This document shows, piece by piece, positions 46,801-58,465 of a stretch of DNA of 64,000 nt. The first letter of the stretch is position 1; each line of letters starts with the position of its first letter. The DNA lies in NCBI GenBank assembly GCA_950097015.1, contig CATNEN010000039.1, forward strand, positions 3,608,001 through 3,672,000, given 5' to 3'. The notes under the pieces were generated by a model. That model did no database searches, was not told where the DNA came from, and saw nothing but the letters and a program-made list of their open reading frames with translations. The position numbers were made by a program, and so were the translations under genes. The DNA comes from Macrostomum hystrix. Its lineage: Eukaryota; Platyhelminthes; Macrostomidae.

Positions 46801-49800
46801 ACTCTGGTTTAGCCATGATTCAAACTCTGGTTTAGCCATGATTCAAACGCTGGTTTAGCCATGATTCAAACTCTGGTTTAGCCATGATTCAGACGCTGGT
46901 TTAGCCATGATTCAGACGCTGGTTTAGCTATGGTTCAGACGCTGGTTTAGCCATGATTCAGACGCTGGTTTAGCTATGGTTCAGACGCTGGTTTAGCCAT
47001 GATTCAGACGCTGGTTTAGCCATGATTCAGACGCTGGTTTAGCCATGTTTCAAACTCTGGTTTAGCCATGATTCAAACTCTGGTTTAGCCATGATTCAAA
47101 CTCTGGTTTAGCCATGATTCAAACTCTAGTTTAGCCATGATTCAAACTCTGGTTTAGCCATGATTCAAACTCTGGTTTAGCCATGATTCAGACGCTGGTT
47201 TAGCCATGATTCAGACGCTGTTTAGCCATGATTCAGACGCTGGTTTAGCTATGGTTCAGACGCTTGTTTAGCCATGATTCAAACTCTAGTTTAGCCATGA
47301 TTCAAACTCTGGTTTAGCCATGATTCAAACTCTGGTTTAGCCATGATTCAGACGCTGGTTTAGCCATGATTCAGACGCTGTTTAGCCATGATTCAGACGC
47401 TGGTTTAGCTATGGTTCAGACGCTTGTTTAGCCATGATTCAGACGCTGGTTTAGCCATAATTCAGACAGTGGTTTTGCTATACAAAAGCGAATTAAAAGT
47501 TTCCCCCTTTTTTTCAAAATTAAATAAAAATCTATCGCTTCGCATCCATCACTACTGACTGACAATTAGTTTAAATGATTTGACGCAGTGCAGAGTCGAA
47601 CCAGTGACACTTCGCCTAGCCTAGCCTAACCTATTCCTAGTGCCTACACATCGGCTATTCCGACTGTTGGTTAGTGGGTGCAGAAATCAGCCTTATAAAA
47701 TGAATTCTCAAAGTTCTTGCTTTGTACAATGAAGTAAGAAAATAGAGTACACTCAGTCTCGCGGTTGGTTGTGTACATTTATTTCAAATTTCTCTCCAGA
47801 GTGCAGGCTTCAAATTCAATCAGCTAGGGGTTGTTGCGCAATTTGACGATGCAATTCTAATTCAGTGGCAGTGAGTAAAATTCTCAATAGGCCAAGATTG
47901 TTTGACCTTTGAAAAATTATGTTTTTCGAATATTTAATCCTCTTAGCAATAAAGTTAAGCTTAATAAAAATACGTGTAAAATTGTCCCTATATTTGGCAT
48001 CTTTTGGTGAAGAAATGGTGAAAATCGGTTGAGCCGTTCGGGAGAAAATCAATTACAACCAACCAAGCAACCATTTCATTTTTAGTATAGTGGAGGATGG
48101 ATGGATGGATGAATTCTGGAATTTTTAGAATTCGATAAATCCTGGGATTTTAAGAATTCTATGAATTCTGGGATATTGAGGATTTAATGAATCCTGGGAT
48201 TATTTAGTTTCGAGGCATCGTGGTTTTTAATGTTTTACGAATTTGATTCGTATATTTATTCAGATTTTAAGGACTTTATAATCAGGATTTGAGGATTTTT
48301 CGGGATTCCAGGATTTTTTATTCCCGTTCTTTCTAAAATAATTTAAATCGGCTAAACTCCAGATTATTGCAGAAACTTGCCACGTCTCGCCTACTGTGGA
48401 TTCCGACTCTTTGCCGCCGCCTCCGCCGCCTCCGCCACCGCCGCCGCCACCGCCGCCACCGCCGCCGCCTCATCTGCCGTCGCAGCCGCCGCCGCCTCCG
48501 CCTCCGAGGACATCGTCAGTTTTAGCCCAGCCGTCGGACTCAAATTCTCATTGCAAAGCGGGCACCACGGACGAGAGAGCCTCGCGACCAGAATGCGGCC
48601 AAGCTGATGCGACTGATCGGCGCGAGTCCTTGATGCTGCCGCCGCCTCCGCCGGCTGACTTTCTGCGACAATTGTCGGAAACTCAACAAACTGAAAGTCT
48701 GGAATTTGGGCGCTTTGAAGTTTGCGACGATGTCGCTGACGACGAAGACGACGACATTGAGGAAGAGGAAGCTGAGCAGCCGCAGGGCTTCGTGTCCGTT
48801 CGCCTGCCGGTTGCTGGGGAACCCACTGGTCGAGTCGGCGGTCCGCTGACAACCAAGCCCTTTCTGGACAGTCGGCAGCTGTCCGCGGGCCTCGAAGTGC
48901 TGTCGGTGACGGCGCCTGGCTGGGTGGCGCTGATACGGCCGGGCGATAGGATTGTCGCCATCAACGGCAACTCGCTGCTCGGTGTTTCCTTTCATCAGTG
49001 AGTTGATGGAAGACGGGAAGGACGGGACATTTCGTTTCTTTGAAAAAATGTAAAGGCTGATTTTCATGGAAAAATGCACTCGCGAGATGGGAACTTTTCA
49101 CTTTTTTTTCTAAGTAAATTGTTGATAACTTGAAAATCTGGCTTTAATAAATTTTCCAAGAAACCACGTCCTTCTTCTAGTTGTCCTTGGCACACACTCG
49201 CCCTTTTTAATTGTTCTTAGGGGCTTTGCCCGAGGGCGAAAATCACGCCATAAGCTCCAAGCCTTCTCTCCGCGGCTGCGCCTAAAATTTATGTGACATC
49301 GCCGCGTTATTGAACTCAGGGACCTTGGTGCGAGAGCCGGATGAATTCCACCAGGCGTTTGAGTATTAGGAGTTTTGTATATTGGTTTAGAATTCCTTAG
49401 TGAATATTGCGAGTCATTTGGATTTTAAGCAACCGTAGAGGTTTGCAACGTCGCTCTCCTGATTGCTAGCACTGGCTAACCCACCGGCCGTTAAACTTGC
49501 AGGGCCCAGCAGGTGCTTCGCGAAGCTCTGCACAATGGACATCTGCAGCAGATGAGGCTGGCTGAAGCCGGGCTGGAATTCGCCGCGCCAGCTGTCACGC
49601 TGCGCCTGTTGGCAAGAGCCGGCGCATCGCCGAAAACCGCAGCATCGTCGGCTTCTTCGTCTGCCACCGTATCCGCCGCTGAAGCAGCTGGGGCTGCGGA
49701 CGCAGCCGCCGCCGCCGCCGCCGAGTCGCCGCTGAGAATCTCGCCGAGCTGCACTGGCCGCGCCGGTTGGCATCAGCATCAAGGGGCCAGGCGTCGAATC

Positions 49801-52800
49801 TTTGCTGTGGACATTTGCAAGTCCTCCGAGGGACTCGGCTTCTCGGTGACAGACACTCCAGCTCCACCGGCCGCTGACTCGCCCGACGCCTCCCAGCCCG
49901 CGGTGACTTTTTCATCGTCCTCCTCCTCCGCGTCCTCGATGGCGTCTTTGTCGGCGAATTCACCGACATTGTCGAATCAAGGGGAAGAGGCGGCGAATCG
50001 CGACAGCGAAGGCCAGCGGAAGCCGGCAACCTCGCAGGTGGACCCAGCCGCCGGGGCTCATCGCAGTCGGAGGCGCCGGAAGAGACGTCGGATCTACGTG
50101 AAAGCGGTGCTCGGTCGCGGCTCCGCTGTGCGCGACGGTCGCCTCCGGGCTGGCGACCGCATCCTAGAGGTCGATGGCTACAAGCTGACCGGGCAGAGCC
50201 AGGCCGATGCGGTCAGCCTGCTGAGAGCTATTCCGGTGGGCGCCACTGTGAAGATCCTCGTCTCCAGGCGCTGCGTGACTGACGATCCTCTTGTAGGCGG
50301 TGACGATGACACCGCGGTGGCAGCTACCAGCAGTCTGGCTGCGGCAGCTTTCAATAACCTGGGCCAGGCCGCTGTGAGGATGGGCTTCTTCGAGGTGAGG
50401 CTAAGGTCGAATCAAGGGGACGAGGCCCCGGCGGCTGGGTCCACCTGCGAGGTTGCCGGCTTCCGCTGGCCTTCGCTGTCGTGATTCGCCGCCTCGTCCC
50501 TTTGATTCGACACTATTTGATCCTATCTGTCACTCTGTCCCCATGTCACTCTGTCCCCATGTCACTCTGTCCCCATGTCACTCTGTCCCCATGTCACTCT
50601 GTCCCCATGTCACTCTGTCCCCATGTCACTCTGTCCCCATGTCACTCTGTCCCCATGTCACTCTGTCCCCATGTCACTCTGTCCCCATGTCACTCTGTCC
50701 CCATGTCACTCTGTCCCCATGTCACTCTGTCCCCATGTCACTCTGTCCCCATGTCACTCTGTCCCCATGTCACTCTGTCCCCATGTCACTCTGTCCCCAT
50801 GTCACTCTGTCCCCATGTCACTCTGTCCCCATGTCACTCTGTCCCCATGTCACTCTGTCCCCATGTGTTAAAAGTGCATTCCTCAGTGGCTTGTTGTTCG
50901 GTGCTAGTCACAAACCTGCTAGTCCGTCACCCCATACTAAAGAGGCGTTGAGGCATGCATTTGTTTTGCCGCAAATTGTGAAACTAACACAGTTGGCAAG
51001 CCTTCTGGCTTTGCTAGAGTGACTGACTGGTTGAGTGAGTGGCTGTATTAGGAGGTAGCATTGATTTTATTGACTCAATCGGATCGACTTTCCCCCAGGC
51101 TGTAAGCCAGCGAGGCTCACACGGCTAATACCCATCATGTTTGTAGAGTGAGAATCATTTCTGCCTGGCGCCCCGTTAACTTATCAATCATCATGGAAAT
51201 GTTGAGAGCACCGCCCAACTTATGATCTCATTGTCTCTCTGAATAGGACCAGCTGCTCTTAGTCTTTGCTGCTTCTTCTTTCCCGTCTGAGAGCTTTTTT
51301 TGTGAGGCTTCATGCTTACTGGGCCTGCGGAATCATATGCTTGTGTGGGAGTGTGAGTGTGTGTGTGTCCTGGTGTGTGTGTGTGTGAGCGTGATTGTGT
51401 GTGTGTGAGTTCTGAGGGGCCTCATCTCCTCTTCTCTCTATCTGTGCGGATCCTCAAATTAGGCGAGATCTCTCTCGCAGTCCTCTCAGTTCGCAGGGTC
51501 TACTGCAGTAGATAAGTACAGTCTGCAGTAGCTGAGCAGGGAGAGTTTGGCCTGCTGATGGGATAACTGAGTAGGGGCACTGGTTAGTGGGGAGCAGAGC
51601 AAAGAGGTCAATTATCGGCTTTAGCTGCAGTGGCGACCCGGCTCTCTTTCATAGCTCCGGCACGCGATTATGCCAGCAGTAGGAACTGCCAAACGGGATC
51701 CCTGTGCGGGAGAATTATCTTACTGTAACTGATACTTGTAGTTAGCTTTAGTACAAGCGCAGTCTTGCTCTCTATTAGCTGTATCTGCTGAGGCCTGATT
51801 GGCTCAAAGTGCTTTAATATGAAAGATGCGAGAATATGCTCAGCGTATTTTTAGACTGCTCTGAACGCTTCAGATGGCTATCTGGGCTGAGTTCTTGCTT
51901 TGAGAAAAAATGGGAATAGACATTGTACTAGGATAGCAATTTCAAATAGGGAATAGCGACAGATGTTCCGCTGGCCATGCCTCATCCCTACTCAGTCTCT
52001 GCCACTCCTCTGATCCGATTTGAGATCTGCTCCGCTTCCGCAGCGGATTATCGATGCTTCGATTTAGTAAGGAACACACTGGCACTGGCACACTCAATAG
52101 CCAGTTCTTGGCAAGCCCGTATTTCCTGCTAGAATGGGATTTTAGCATTTTGCGTTTGGGATTCGAGGGGCTGGGATTTCAGATTTTGTTGCAGCGATGA
52201 AGATTTCAGCATTAAAAAATTGCTTTTTTAATTAAGGTTTTTTAAACAGTTTTTTTCACTCTTATAGCCAACATCTGTCCTATCTGGAGAATTTGAAGCA
52301 TCAGCAGCGGCAGCAGCAGCAGTGGCGCCATCTTCGACTACGGCTGTGAAAATATCAGGCGATCGTTGCCTCATGGAGCTTGACATTCTGCTCACTAGCG
52401 AAGCCGCCTCTAGCGGCGGCGGCGGCGGCGGGGGTCTTGGCGTCAGCATCCGCACCGGTGACGACTCGGTGACTGCGGAAGGCGAAGCTTCGGGCTGCAA
52501 TGGCGCAGGTGTCTTTGTCAGAACCGTCATCAGTGGCGGCGCAGCGCACCGAGTAGGAGTCTCCTTACTTGTCAATCCAAAATCTTCACTCTTTCAAATT
52601 GTCACTCTTTCAAATTGTCACTCTTTCAAATTGTCACTCTTTCAAATTGTCACTCTTTCAAATTGTCACTCTTTCAAATTGTCACTCTTTCAAATTGTCA
52701 CTCTTTCAAATTGTCACTCTTTCAAATTGTCACTCTTTCAAATTGTCACTCTTTCAAATTGTCGCTCTTTCAAATTGTCACTCTTTCAAATTGTCACTCT

Positions 52801-55800
52801 TTCAAATTGTCACTCTTTCAAATTGTCACTCTTTCAAATTGTCACTCTTTCAAATTGTCACTCTTTCAAATTGTCGCTCTTTCAAATTGTCACTCTTTCA
52901 AATTGTCGCTCTTTTAAATTGTCAATCTTTCAAATTGTCGCTCTTTCAAATTGTCACTCTTTCAAATTGTCACTCTTTCAAATTGTCACTCTTTCAAATT
53001 GTCACTCTTTCAAATTGTCACTCTTTCAAATTGTCACTCTTTCAAATTGTCGCTCTTTCAAATTGTCACTCTTTCAAATTGTCGCTCTTTTAAATTGTCA
53101 ATCTTTGAAATTGTCACTCCTTCAAATTTTCACTCGTTTGAATTGTCACTTCTGACCTTTAAAACCGTCTCCGCCAATCAGGACGGTCGGCTGCGCGAGT
53201 CGGACCAGCTGCTGTCCGTCAATGGCTGCTCTCTTGTGGGCATCGCTGGCGCCGAAGCCATGGCAACGCTTCGTCGAGCGATCCGCGGCTCTTCAGTCGG
53301 TGGCCGGGTGCACCTTGAAATCGCTCGCCAAATGCATAATCGGCAGCAGCAGCAGCAGCAGGCAGCCGACAGCGTCAGCAGCAGCGGCAGCGTTACAGTC
53401 AGCGCTGATGTTCACCAGCTCCCAGCTTCTCTAAATCTCATTGAGTCTGGGAATGCTGCCGCCGTTGCCACGGTTACGATTGCCATGCCAACAGTGTCCG
53501 AGGACTGCACGACCGGTCGGATGAACATTTCCACATCTGTGGGCTCGCCCGATGATAATGCTCAAACCACTGCGGGCCTCTCTTCGGTCTGTTTTGCATC
53601 GCAATGTACTTTATTGCCTCCCCTGCCCTTACTCTGCAGATTGTATTTCATTCATCGTCTCTAATTAAATCCCACTTTGAGTCTTAAATTCATATTGCTA
53701 TCTGGCTTTTCCCTCGAGATCGCCTTTCTATCATCTTGCTCATCTCTCCACTATTCTCTCCCCTCTTCTCTCCCCTCTTCTCTCCCCTCTTCTCTCTTCT
53801 CTCCCCTCTTCTCTCCCATCTTCTCTCCCCTCTTCTCTCCCCTCTTCTCTCCCCTCTTCTCTCCCCTCTTCTCTCCCCTCTTCTCTCCCCTCTTCTCTCC
53901 CTTCTTCTCTCCCCTCTTCTCTCCCCTCTTCTCTCCCTTCTTCTCTCCCCTCTTCTCTCCCCTCTTCTCTCCCTTCTTCTCTCCCCTCTTCTCTCCCCTC
54001 TTCTCTCCCCTCTTCTCTCCCCTCTTCTCTCCCTTCTTCTCTCCCCTCTTCTCTCCCCTCTTCTCTCCCTTCTTCTCTCCCCTCTTCTCTCCCCTCTTCT
54101 CTCCCCTCTTCTCTCCCCTCTTCTCTCCCCTCTTCTCTCCCCTCTTCTCTCCCCTCTTCTCTCCCTTCTTCTCTCCCCTCTTCTCTCCCCTCTTCTCTCC
54201 CTTCTTCTCTCCCCTCTTCTCTCCCCTCTTCTCTCCCTTCTTCTCTCCCCTCTTCTCTCCCCTCTTCTCTCCCCTCTTCTCTCCCCTCTTCTCTCCCTTC
54301 TTCTCTCCCCTCTTCTCTCCCCTCTTCTCTCCCTTCTTCTCTCCCCTCTTCTCTCCCCTCTTCTCTCCCCTCTTCTCTCCCCTCTTCTCTCTTCTCTCCC
54401 CTATGACTGGGGGGATAGCTTAGTCAGTAAGGTGTCGGACTCTGGATCAGATGGTCCTGGGTTCGACTCCCGACCTAGTCTAGAACTATTCGTGCAGCCT
54501 TTGGCAAGCTGCTTTGCCCTGATGTGCACACAGTCTACTCAGCTGCAAATGAGTACCGACATTTCGTCGGGTAGTAATAATTCCGGCTGGCGTGGAATAA
54601 AGCAGTTCTGTGCGGCAATTCTGTGGGATTTGGATGCTGCCGATATGTTTGGAAAAATAAATTCCATTGCTGACACGCGGCTGTCAACCGGTGTCCGAGA
54701 GAGCCGGGGAGTACAATAGGTGTGCAGTCCCCACCTGCTAGTGTGCCTGACACACAACACCTGCACTGGCCCTTGGGTCTAGTGTCAATTATTATTATTA
54801 TATCTCCCCTCTTCTCTCCCATCTTCTCTCCCCTCTTCTCTCCCCTCTTCTCTCCCATCTTCTCTCCCCTCTTCTCTCCCCTCTTCTCTCCCCTCTTCTC
54901 TCCCCTCTTCTCTCCCATCTTCTCTCCCCTCTTCTCTCCCCTCTTCTCTCCCCTCTTCTCTCCCCTCTTCTCTCCCCTCTTCTCTCCCCTCTTCTCTCCC
55001 CTCTTCTCTCCCCTCTTCTCTCCCCTCTTCTCTCCCCTCTTCTCTCCCCTCTTCTCTCCCCTCTTCTCTCCCCTCTTCTCTCTTCTCTCCCCTCTTCTCT
55101 CCCCTCTTCTCTCCCCTCTTCTCTCCCCTCTTCTCTCCCCTCTTCTCTCCCCTCTTCTCTCCCTTCTTCTCTCCCCTCTTCTCTCCCCTCTTCTCTCCCT
55201 CTTCTCTCCCCTCTTCTCTCCCCTCTTCTCTCCCCTCTTCTCTCACCTCTTCTCTTCTCTCTTCTCTTCTCTCTCTCTTCTCCCCCTCTTCTCTCTCTCT
55301 TCTCCCCCTCTTCTCTCTCTCTTCTCCCCCTCTTCTCTCTCTCTTCTCCCCCTCTTCTCTCTCTCTTCTCTCCCCTCTTCTCTCCCATCTTCTCTCCCCT
55401 CTTCTCTCCCCTCTTCTCTCCCCTCTTCTCTCCCCTCTTCTCTCCCCTCTTCTCTCCCCTCTTCTCTCCCTTCTTCTCTCCCCTCTTCTCTCCCCTCTTC
55501 TCTCCCCTCTTCTCTCCCCTCTTCTCTCCCCTCTTCTCTCCCCTCTTCTCTCACCTCTTCTCTTCTCTCTTCTCTTCTCTCTCTCTTCTCCCCCTCTTCT
55601 CTCTCTCTTCTCCCCCTCTTCTCTCTCTCTTCTCCCCCTCTTCTCTCTCTCTTCTCCCCCTCTTCTCTCTCTTCTCCCCCTCTTCTCTCTCTCTTCTCCC
55701 CCTCTTCTCTCCCTCTTGTCTCCCCTCACTCAAATGGCTAGCGCTGTGTGTGTGGATGATGCCTGGCTTTGGTAGATCTGTGTAAATATTGATAGCTTAG

Positions 55801-58405
55801 TATGACCAGGGGCCAATAACGATAATGATGTACTGCTTGGGGCAGGCTGGTCGGTTAGAGCCCTGCACTACTGGAGGTCGGGGCACTATTGGCTGCGACT
55901 AAATCTACTAACACCCAATTGGGGAGACAGTCGCGCAGAAGCGAGTTGAGCTGGAGAATCTGGGCTGAAGCGAGGTGGACTCTGGCGTTCTCGATTTATC
56001 AAATTAAGGGTCCGTTGTGGGCTCGACCGCCTCTTTGGTCTCCGCCACCTACTCAGACTGCTGATAGAAAGGGCAGAGATCTGCTCAGGCCGGTAGCATT
56101 GGTGTGGGGCTGCCAGTTCACAAGCTAATGGCCAGTTGCTTCCCACTGCGCCACTGGAGACTAAATGCTTGTGAAGGCCCCCCACTCCGCTTTACAGACT
56201 GCTGATTTTAGAGGCCGGATGCACTTTTCACTTATTACCTTCCACATCTCCACCTTCCCCATCTCCACCTTCCCCTTCTCCACCTTCCCTTTTTCCACCT
56301 TCCCCTTCTCCTCCTTCCACTTCTCCACCTTCCCCTTCTCCACCTTCCCCATCTCCACCTTCCCCTTCTCCACCTTCCCCTTCTCCACCTTCCCCATCTC
56401 CACCTTCCCCTTCTCCACCTTCCCCTTCTCCACCTTCCCCTTCTCCACCTTCCCCTTCTCCACCTTCCCCATCTCCACCTTCCCCATCTCCACCTTCCCC
56501 TTCTCCACCTTCCCCATCTCCACCTTCCCCATCTCCACCTTCCCCATCTCCACCTTCCCCATCTCCACCTTCCCAATCTCCACCTTCCCCTTCTCCACCT
56601 TCCCCATCTCCACCTTCCCAATCTCCACCTTCCCCTTCCATTTTTCCACCTTCCCTTTTTCCACCTTCCCTTTTTCCACCTTCCCCTTCTCCACCTTCCC
56701 CTTCTTCACCTTCCCCATCTCCACCTTCCCCTTCTCTTTATTAGTCGTCCTCACAATCTCACCTACACTTTTCACACCTGCAACTATCCAATTATCTAAC
56801 CAACTATCTCAACTCCCTGCTCATTGCAGCCCGGCAGCCGGTGGCCCCTGACCACCTTCCAGTCGGCGTCGAGGCGCCCGCCTCCGAATCCGGCCTCGCC
56901 GCAGCAGGCGGCAGGGCCCGGCGCCGGGAGCTTCGGCGTCCAGCTGAGCCAGCGGGGCAGCTGCTCGGTGGACAATCTGCAGCAGCTGCTGGTGCGGAAG
57001 GTGGAGAGCCAGCGGCAGAGGTCAGTTTTGCTGCCAGCGCCTTCACTGAACCAGATTTGGCCGAGCGATTCAGTTTTGCTAGCATTTCTCCATCATTCAG
57101 ATTTGCCCCGCTAGCAATTTCCCTCCACAATTTCCTGCCACTTTGGGCAGTGTTTGTAGCATTTCTCTTCTACCAGCGGGCAATAAAAGTGCCTCCTTCT
57201 GTTTGTTGTTTTGTCTTCAACTGGAACAGCCTTCAGCTTTCAGCAGTCTCGCGGCCAACTGTTCCTGTCGTTTCTTGTTTCTGTTTCTTCTTCTTTGGCT
57301 TGCGTATCTCGCCATCGTTCTTTAGTTGGAAATACTAATGTGAAAAAAGGAGAGCAAGAAGCCCTAATTAGGTGACGAATCATCAGACTCTAATAGAAAC
57401 GTGCTTAGTTACACTCGCCGTTTACCTATCCGTAATCTATATTTTTTTAAGTCACCAATGGAAATTCGCCGACGGCATCGTTGACGGCTTCCAACCGGCG
57501 TCTGGTGCGTCGTCGGCCATTGCCTCACGCGATGATCCGTTCAATCGTCGTGGTTTCGGCCAGCGATCCCTTCGCGAGCGACGCAGACCGCCGCAGGACT
57601 CGGATGCCAAGCCTGTCTGTGTCGCAACTGGTGCGCGGGCCGACTTGGCGGCTAAAGGTCAGCTTCTTAAAAAATTGACAGTTAATAAATGTGAGCACAG
57701 AGACTGGAAGATAAGCACAGAGACTGGAAGATTAGCACAGAGACTAGAAGATGAGCACAGAGACTAGAAGATGAGCACAGAGACTGGAAGATTGAGCACA
57801 AAGACTGGAAGATGAGCACAGAGACTGGAAGATGAGCACATAGACTAGAAGATTGAGCACAAAGACTGGAAGATGAGCACAGAGACTGGAAGATGAGCAC
57901 AGAGACTAGAAGATTGAGCACAAAGACTGGAAGATGAGCACAGAGACTGGAAGATGAGCACAGAGACTAGAAGATTGAGCACAAAGACTGGAAGATGAGC
58001 ACAGAGACTGGAAGATTAGCACAGAGACTGGAAGATGAGCACAGAGACTAGAAGCTGAGCACAGAGGCTGGAAGATGAGCACCCTAGAGACTGGAAGATG
58101 AGTACAGAGACTAGAAGCTGAGCACAGAGACTGGAAGATGAGTACAGAGACTAGAAGCTGAGCACAGAGACTAGAAGCTTAGCACAAAGACTGCTCGTTC
58201 CACTCAGTCCACTCACCATCCATTCGCCCTCAGGTGCCTGCCGACCTCGCCGACGTTGTTCCGGCGACTCGTCGTCCTCTTCTGTCGTGTCCGCTGGAGA
58301 AGCCAACTTGTCTATGGCCGAAACTGACAGCTGCGGCAGCGGAGACTACGAGAGGGCCATCGTTGTAGCTCCGCCGCCTAGGCGGCAACCGCAGCAGCAA
58401 CAGCA

Positions 58406-58465
<60 letters not shown>

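Larger units (their letters stand above)
33394..47478. repeat. 23-bp minisatellite shared by the copies
   Basis: Unit built on GATTCAGACTCTGGTTTAGC (23 bp) in blocks 33394-34925, 37722-38155, 40711-40850, 43403-43545 and 46376-47478. Copy number is the main cause of length variation between elements. Confidence 0.95.
31863..48094 (-). mobile_element. head-to-tail array of five Helitron-like elements in PAR-3 intron 1
   Basis: On the minus strand each copy starts TCCACTATACTAAAAATG and ends in a GC hairpin, eight bases, then CTAG. The 3' end of one copy is joined directly to the 5' end of the next (CTAG|TCCACTATAC). TC at the 5' end, CTRR at the 3' end and a hairpin a few bases before it are the marks of rolling-circle Helitron transposons. 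The subterminal CTATACTA, GGTTGGTTGG, AACCGATTTTCACC series resembles the Helentron/HINE branch, whose short non-coding members often hold internal minisatellites. No Rep/helicase coding sequence is present. Lengths are 3643, 3237, 2692, 2692 and about 3968 bp. Both outer flanks are the same degenerate host repeat (AATCCTGGGATTTTAAGGAT). Confidence 0.72.

Noticed and set aside
48391-49079. Minus-strand and alternative-frame Ala-rich proteins over PAR-3 exon 2
   Set aside because: Shadows of CCG/CCT proline codons; the plus frame with PDZ homology and matching phases is the real one.
54411-54485. A functional tRNA gene
   Set aside because: A and B boxes are good, but the acceptor stem does not close and a SINE body follows.
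54785-55741. Arg/Glu-rich and Ser/Pro/Leu-rich frames of over 300 residues
   Set aside because: Translations of the polypyrimidine 12-bp repeat on both strands.
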